Below are positions 6,428 to 9,971 of a DNA stretch of 9,971 nucleotides, piece after piece. The notes under the pieces were generated by a model, which saw only the letters and a list, made by a program, of their open reading frames with translations, was not told the origin of the DNA and did not search any database. Where the stretch lies: contig DAOUYU010000055.1 in NCBI GenBank assembly GCA_030673995.1, forward strand, positions 1-9,971, given 5' to 3'. The position numbers and the translations under genes were made by a program. The stretch comes from Candidatus Aminicenantota bacterium. Lineage in GTDB: Bacteria; Acidobacteriota; Aminicenantia; Aminicenantales; Aminicenantaceae. The first letter of the stretch is position 1. Every line of letters starts with the position of its first letter.

Positions 6428-7427
6428 CCCTTCAAGCTTAATCAGTAATAAATTACTTGAGAGCCAGCGGATAGCCATTACCTCTCATCTGAGGCCGGAT
6501 GGTGATTCCATATGCACAAGCCTTGCCCTATCCTTCATGGGAAAACTTTTGGGAAAAGAAGTAGAAATCATAAACAAGGATAATACACCTTTCCCACTCA
6601 ATCACCTCTCAGATATTGAGAAAATCCAGATTGGGCAAATCTCACCTCGAAGCTATGATTTAGTCATTCTACTCGAATGCGCCAATGTCTCACGATCAGG
6701 CCAGAAGAACATAAACGATTATTTTAAAATTAATATAGACCATCACTATTCTAATGATTATTATGCAGATATCAATTGGGTCAATCCCGAAGCATCTGCA
6801 GTAGCTGAAATGATTTATTCCCTGGGGAAAAAATTAAAGATTAAATTTACTCCGCAGATCGCCAATCATCTCTACTGTGGAATTGTTTCAGATACAGGTT
6901 CGTTCCAGTTTTCTAATACTTCAGCAAAAAGTTTCGAAATCTGTCATAAATTGATCAAACATGGTGCAAGCTCTATCAAAGTTGCCGAGCTTCTGTTCAA
7001 CAATAATCCTCCAGAGAAAATCAAGCTTTTAGGCCAAGTGCTTTCTACCTTGCAGATGAACAAAAAAAGGAACATTGCCAACATCATCATGTTTAAAAAA
7101 CACCTAGATTCACTTAACTTCAAAGAAATTGACACTGAAGATATCACCACACTGGCTCGTTCCATCAAAGGCGTAGATATGGTTCTCTTTTTTAAAGAAG
7201 TAAAGAAAAATACTTTCAGGGTCAGCCTGAGGTCGAAAGGAACGGCCGATGCTGCTTCTGTTGCTGAACATTTTGGAGGGGGCGGTCATTTTCACGCCGC
7301 AGGTTTTACAGTGACTGGTCCATATCAAAGTCTGCTGAGTGAAATTCCAGAAAAAGTCGAGCTCCTCCTGAACAGACAGAAAAAATCCAAAAAAACGGAT
7401 GAAAAAAAATCTATCAAACCCTCCTAG
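6417..7427 (+). CDS. nrnA: DHH-family bifunctional oligoribonuclease / pAp phosphatase
   Basis: NrnA-type enzymes are cytosolic Mn2+-dependent phosphoesterases that degrade 2-5 nt RNA fragments and dephosphorylate 3'-phosphoadenosine 5'-phosphate. The 336 residues show motif I SHLRPDGDS (23-31; His24, Asp28, Asp30), motif III DHH (108-110) in NIDHHYSNDYYADINWVNPEAS, and motif IV GIVSDTGSFQF (155-165; Asp159). The C-terminal DHHA1 domain has RSKGTADAASVAEHFGGGGH (272-291) continuing FHAAGF. The motif II acidic residue is Glu87 (LLECANVSRSG) where many relatives have Asp; this is conservative and likely functional. A Lys-rich tail (about 321-336) looks disordered. The start overlaps rbfA by 11 bp, has only an A-rich run ahead of it, and is probably translated by coupling. 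This gene commonly sits between rbfA and truB. Confidence 0.95.
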   Translation: MKNDPSSLISNKLLESQRIAITSHLRPDGDSICTSLALSFMGKLLGKEVEIINKDNTPFPLNHLSDIEKIQIGQISPRSYDLVILLECANVSRSGQKNINDYFKINIDHHYSNDYYADINWVNPEASAVAEMIYSLGKKLKIKFTPQIANHLYCGIVSDTGSFQFSNTSAKSFEICHKLIKHGASSIKVAELLFNNNPPEKIKLLGQVLSTLQMNKKRNIANIIMFKKHLDSLNFKEIDTEDITTLARSIKGVDMVLFFKEVKKNTFRVSLRSKGTADAASVAEHFGGGGHFHAAGFTVTGPYQSLLSEIPEKVELLLNRQKKSKKTDEKKSIKPS

Positions 7428-7436
7428 CCAATAGTA

Positions 7437-7599
7437 TCGGCAGTTTTTATAAATAATTCAGATTGCCTGGATTATTCACGAGTCGAGATTGCTGTAGCGG
7501 TGAGGCCGCAACCCATGAAGCTGTAGTGAACTACTGCGAATGGGTTGCAACGATGCCGATGCGGTGAGATCGGCTCGCCCGTAGGGGAAAAAATGCCGA
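7437..7599 (+). repeat. 163-bp structured intergenic repeat, copy B
   Basis: This second full copy lies in the same orientation as copy A, exactly 1645 bp downstream and of equal length, and starts 9 bp past the nrnA stop. Eleven of the 12 differences I count inside the copies are single-base or adjacent transitions or fall in loops and flanks, and the stems survive. The pair G5866-C5900 of copy A is A7511-T7545 here, a double compensatory change. CGAGTCGA (7479-7486) still pairs with TCGGCTCG (7570-7577) through one U-G pair. GCGGT (7497-7501) still pairs with GCCGC (7505-7509) through a U-G pair. Both wobbles are allowed only if the plus strand is the RNA. The gap 7428-7727 contains this copy, 95 bp in which I see nothing recognisable, and the short repeat at 7695. 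Confidence 0.85.
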
Positions 7600-7694
7600 C
7601 TTATAATGAAATTGAGAACATGGAAGAAAGTCTGAATCTTGGTTATGAGAAAAACAACATAAAAAGCTCATATCACTGTAAATAGAATATAGTG

Positions 7695-7719
7695 TCGGCA
7701 GTTTTTATGAATAATTCAG
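7695..7719 (+). repeat. Left-end fragment of the 163-bp repeat, ahead of truB
   Basis: These 25 bases equal the first 25 bases of copy A, including the G at element position 15, and the GTG just to the left is shared as well. Homology ends in TTCAG. The next base changes the ATT of the full element to GAT, which makes AGGA at 7718-7721, a good ribosome site 6 nt before the truB ATG. The fragment thus forms part of the truB start region, mirroring the rbfA case. Confidence 0.78.
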
Positions 7720-7727
7720 GATGAATC

Positions 7728-8669
7728 ATGGATGGGCTTATTCTTGTACATAAACCTCAAAATATTACATCTCATGATGTCGTTATTAAAATAAGAAATA
7801 TTCTGCACACAAAAAAAGTAGGGCACTACGGTACTCTTGATCCACTCGCTACAGGTTTGATCTTGATTGCTGTGGGAAAAGCCACAAAACTTTTTCCCTA
7901 TTTTTCCAAAACAGATAAAGTTTACAAGGGCGGGATAAGATTAGGCTTCTCCACCGATACATATGACTCCACAGGGAAACCAAGCTCTTCGGAAAGTAAG
8001 AAATATCCCGAAAAAGACAACCTCGCTAATGCTATGAAAAAATTTGAGGGAAGGATACAACAGGTTCCTCCCCCATACTCAGCAAAAAAATATAAAGGCA
8101 AACCTCTATACAAGCTGGCCAGAGGAGGAAAAGAATTCGAATTAAGGCCTTCTCAGTTATTCATCCATTATTTCCGGTTGATAAACTACAATCCCCCATT
8201 CATAGAATGTGAAATAAAATGTTCATCTGGAACCTATGTTCGATCTCTCGCCCATGATCTAGGTCAAATCATTGGATGTGGAGCACATCTTTATGAACTT
8301 CTCAGAACACAAGTCGGAAATTTCCAACTTAAGGAAAGCTTTCCCATAGAAAAAATAAATCAACTTGCTCAAGAAGGAAAGATTAAGAAATTTCTCATTC
8401 CCTTAGAATTTCTTTTACCTGAATTTCCTAAGGTTATCCTTCAAGATAGAGGTTCTGCCTTGGCAAAGAATGGCAATATTGTTTTCGCTGAAAACATATT
8501 AAAAGTGATTCCGGGAGAGCCATTCTTATCTAGCAACTTGAGCGAAAAAGAAAAAATTTTCAGAATGTTTGACGGAGATGGAAAGTTGCTTGCTTTAGCA
8601 AAAAAAGTTCCTGAAAAAAATGGCTTCCACCCTTTCTTGGTCATTGACTCTGATGAAGGACAACAATAA
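7728..8669 (+). CDS. truB: tRNA pseudouridine(55) synthase TruB
   Basis: TruB isomerises U55 in the T-loop of most tRNAs. The 313 residues begin with the family block GLILVHKPQNITSHDVV (3-19). Motif II is GHYGTLDPLATG (32-43) with catalytic Asp38. VPPPYSAKKYKGKPLYKLAR (113-132) and CSSGTYVRSLAHDLG (165-179) are the tRNA- and uridine-binding motifs, with Tyr117 and Arg172 among conserved residues. A C-terminal PUA-like domain covers about 235-313. The start has AGGA 6 nt upstream, contributed partly by the short repeat at 7695-7719. ribF, the frequent next gene, is not here; an NSS transporter begins 7 nt after the stop. Confidence 0.97.
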   Translation: MDGLILVHKPQNITSHDVVIKIRNILHTKKVGHYGTLDPLATGLILIAVGKATKLFPYFSKTDKVYKGGIRLGFSTDTYDSTGKPSSSESKKYPEKDNLANAMKKFEGRIQQVPPPYSAKKYKGKPLYKLARGGKEFELRPSQLFIHYFRLINYNPPFIECEIKCSSGTYVRSLAHDLGQIIGCGAHLYELLRTQVGNFQLKESFPIEKINQLAQEGKIKKFLIPLEFLLPEFPKVILQDRGSALAKNGNIVFAENILKVIPGEPFLSSNLSEKEKIFRMFDGDGKLLALAKKVPEKNGFHPFLVIDSDEGQQ

Positions 8670-8676
8670 ACTAGCA

Positions 8677-9971
8677 ATGATGAAAGGAAAAGAACTGTTC
8701 ACTTCCCGATGGGGAATTATTTTTGCCGGCCTGGGAATGGCTGTAGGGACAGGAAACATTTGGCGCTTTCCCCGCATCGTCGCCACGCAAGGAGGAGGGG
8801 CATTCATCATTGCCTGGATTATTTTTCTTTTTCTCTGGTCTATTCCTCTCCTTATGATAGAAATATCTATCGGGAAGAAGACCCGGATGGGTGTTATCGG
8901 GTCTTTCGCTAAGATAATGGGCAAAAATTATGCATGGATGGGAACTTTTGTCACCTTTGTCACGACTGCCATCATGTTCTATTATGCAGTTGTTGCCGGT
9001 TGGTGCTTAAAATATTTCCTGGCTACCTGCTTTCAAGGCTTAATCAAGAAAAATCCTCAGAAATTTTGGCTCTCCTTTACCTCCTCATGGGAACCTGTCC
9101 TTTTTCACTTCGCAGCCATACTCATCGGTGCATTTATCATCTATGCAGGTGTCGTTAAAGGAATAGAAAGAGCCAACAAGATCTTCATCCCCTCTCTTTT
9201 CTTTCTGCTTATTATTGCCTGTCTCAGAGCCCTAACCCTTCCGTCTGCTGTTGAAGGCCTGAACTTTCTCTTTTCACCCAATCTTGCCAGATTGGCTGAC
9301 TATAAACTCTGGCTGAATGCCTTAAGCCAATCTGCCTGGTCAACCGGTGCAGGATGGGGACTTATACTCACTTATGCTGTGTACTCTCATAAAAAGGAAA
9401 ATCCAGTTTTGACATCCACAACACTTGGTTTTGGAAATAATCTTGCCTCACTTCTGGCAGCTGTGGCCGTCATCCCTACTGTTTTTTCCTTCTTTTCAAT
9501 GCAAGATCTTTCCAACCAAAAAGTGCTTGAGGTAATGAAAGCAGATAACCAGGGATTGACTTTTATCTGGATTCCCAAACTGTTTTCAACAATTCCCGGG
9601 GGCTCCTTTTTCCTTGCTCTCTTTTTCCTGGCGCTTTCTTTTGCTGCCTTTTCTTCCCTTATTTCCATGATAGAACTAGACACACGAATTTTAATGGATG
9701 CAGGACTCACAAGAAAAAAAGCTGTCATATTGATAGCTGGGTGCGCATTCCTCTGCGGCCTTCCCTCTGCTATCAGCATGGGATTTTTTACAAACCAAGA
9801 TAATGTATGGAGTATAGCTTTAATGGTCAGCGGCTTCTTTTTTACGGTCGCAGTCCTGAAATTTGGCCCAAAAAATTTCCGTTTAAAAATCATATCTTCT
9901 CCTGACAGTAAAATTAAAATAGGAAAATGGTTCGATATCGTCGTCATCATCTTTCTTCCTCTTCAGTTTTT
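8677..9971 (+). CDS. Sodium-dependent NSS-family transporter, 3' end outside window
   Basis: The frame stays open from 8677 to the right edge (431 codons, no stop). It encodes an inner-membrane symporter of the LeuT/neurotransmitter-sodium-symporter family, which usually takes up amino acids or related amines with Na+. TM1 carries the unwound ion-binding segment AGLGMAVGTGNIWRFP (17-32), followed by QGGGAF and TM2 ending PLLMIEISIGKK. The TM6 region is ALSQSAWSTGAGWGLILTYA (215-234), TM7 LASLLAAVAVIPTVFSF (256-272) and TM8 ALFFLALSFAAFSSLISMIE (314-333), whose Ser cluster fits the second Na+ site. About ten helices are present; the final ones are cut off. The substrate cannot be read from sequence. 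ATG 8677 (or the adjacent ATG 8680) is chosen because the NSS fold begins soon after; ATG 8653 in the same frame would overlap truB by 17 bp. GAAGGA (8655-8660) is the only purine-rich site and is far from either start. Co-transcription with truB is likely. Confidence 0.93.
   Translation, partial: MMKGKELFTSRWGIIFAGLGMAVGTGNIWRFPRIVATQGGGAFIIAWIIFLFLWSIPLLMIEISIGKKTRMGVIGSFAKIMGKNYAWMGTFVTFVTTAIMFYYAVVAGWCLKYFLATCFQGLIKKNPQKFWLSFTSSWEPVLFHFAAILIGAFIIYAGVVKGIERANKIFIPSLFFLLIIACLRALTLPSAVEGLNFLFSPNLARLADYKLWLNALSQSAWSTGAGWGLILTYAVYSHKKENPVLTSTTLGFGNNLASLLAAVAVIPTVFSFFSMQDLSNQKVLEVMKADNQGLTFIWIPKLFSTIPGGSFFLALFFLALSFAAFSSLISMIELDTRILMDAGLTRKKAVILIAGCAFLCGLPSAISMGFFTNQDNVWSIALMVSGFFFTVAVLKFGPKNFRLKIISSPDSKIKIGKWFDIVVIIFLPLQF

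Noticed and set aside
5792..7719. CRISPR array
   Set aside because: There are only four repeat occurrences, of two different lengths, spread over about 1.9 kb with genes between them, and no regular spacers.
9387..9950. 187-codon open frame on the minus strand
   Set aside because: It lies opposite the NSS transporter, whose plus-strand frame shows clear family motifs throughout; it is an antisense shadow.

Overview
The window comes from a bacterial chromosome of moderate to low G+C content that uses the standard code; TAA, TAG and TGA all end genes here. No 16S gene or other clear taxonomic marker is present. A K+-dependent membrane pyrophosphatase, a compact nusA-infB cluster and a Na+-coupled transporter fit an anaerobic, possibly uncultivated lineage (Acidobacteriota/Aminicenantota-like). 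That placement is a guess and rests on no database search.

Layout: (1) 1-144, minus strand: the N-terminus of a MinD/ParA-type ATPase that runs off the left edge. (2) 145-302: a divergent promoter region. (3) 303-2279: hppA, an ion-pumping pyrophosphatase. (4) 2280-2615: no gene; this holds a hairpin, a structured block of about 137 bp at 2385-2521, and a strong promoter at 2543-2571. (5) 2616-8669: a translation and RNA-maturation operon, nusA - infB - ylxP(DUF503) - rbfA - nrnA - truB, all on the plus strand. (6) 8677 to the right edge: a sodium:neurotransmitter-symporter-family (NSS) transporter that begins 7 nt after truB and is cut by the window end.

The operon follows the well-known bacterial nusA/infB order. 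It lacks rimP in front of nusA, ylxR and the L7Ae-like gene between nusA and infB, and ribF after truB. NusA couples transcription to translation, IF-2 loads initiator tRNA, RbfA matures the 30S subunit, NrnA degrades nanoRNA and pAp, and TruB makes tRNA pseudouridine 55. YlxP is a small protein of unclear role that is habitually found here. infB-ylxP and rbfA-nrnA are tightly packed. In contrast, about 300 bp of non-coding DNA separates ylxP from rbfA, and again nrnA from truB.

The most interesting content is in those two gaps. Each carries a full copy of a 163-bp element (5792-5954 and 7437-7599). The copies align without gaps with 12 differences by hand count, and they have imperfect terminal inverted repeats. 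Nested internal stems are kept by one fully compensatory G-C to A-U change and by two changes that leave G-U pairs if the plus strand is the RNA. After 92 or 95 bp of unrelated sequence, each gap ends with a second copy of only the element's first 25-28 bp, placed within about 10 nt of the rbfA or truB start codon. This looks like a family of short, structured, mobile or formerly mobile elements transcribed inside an essential operon. I cannot identify it as a known family.
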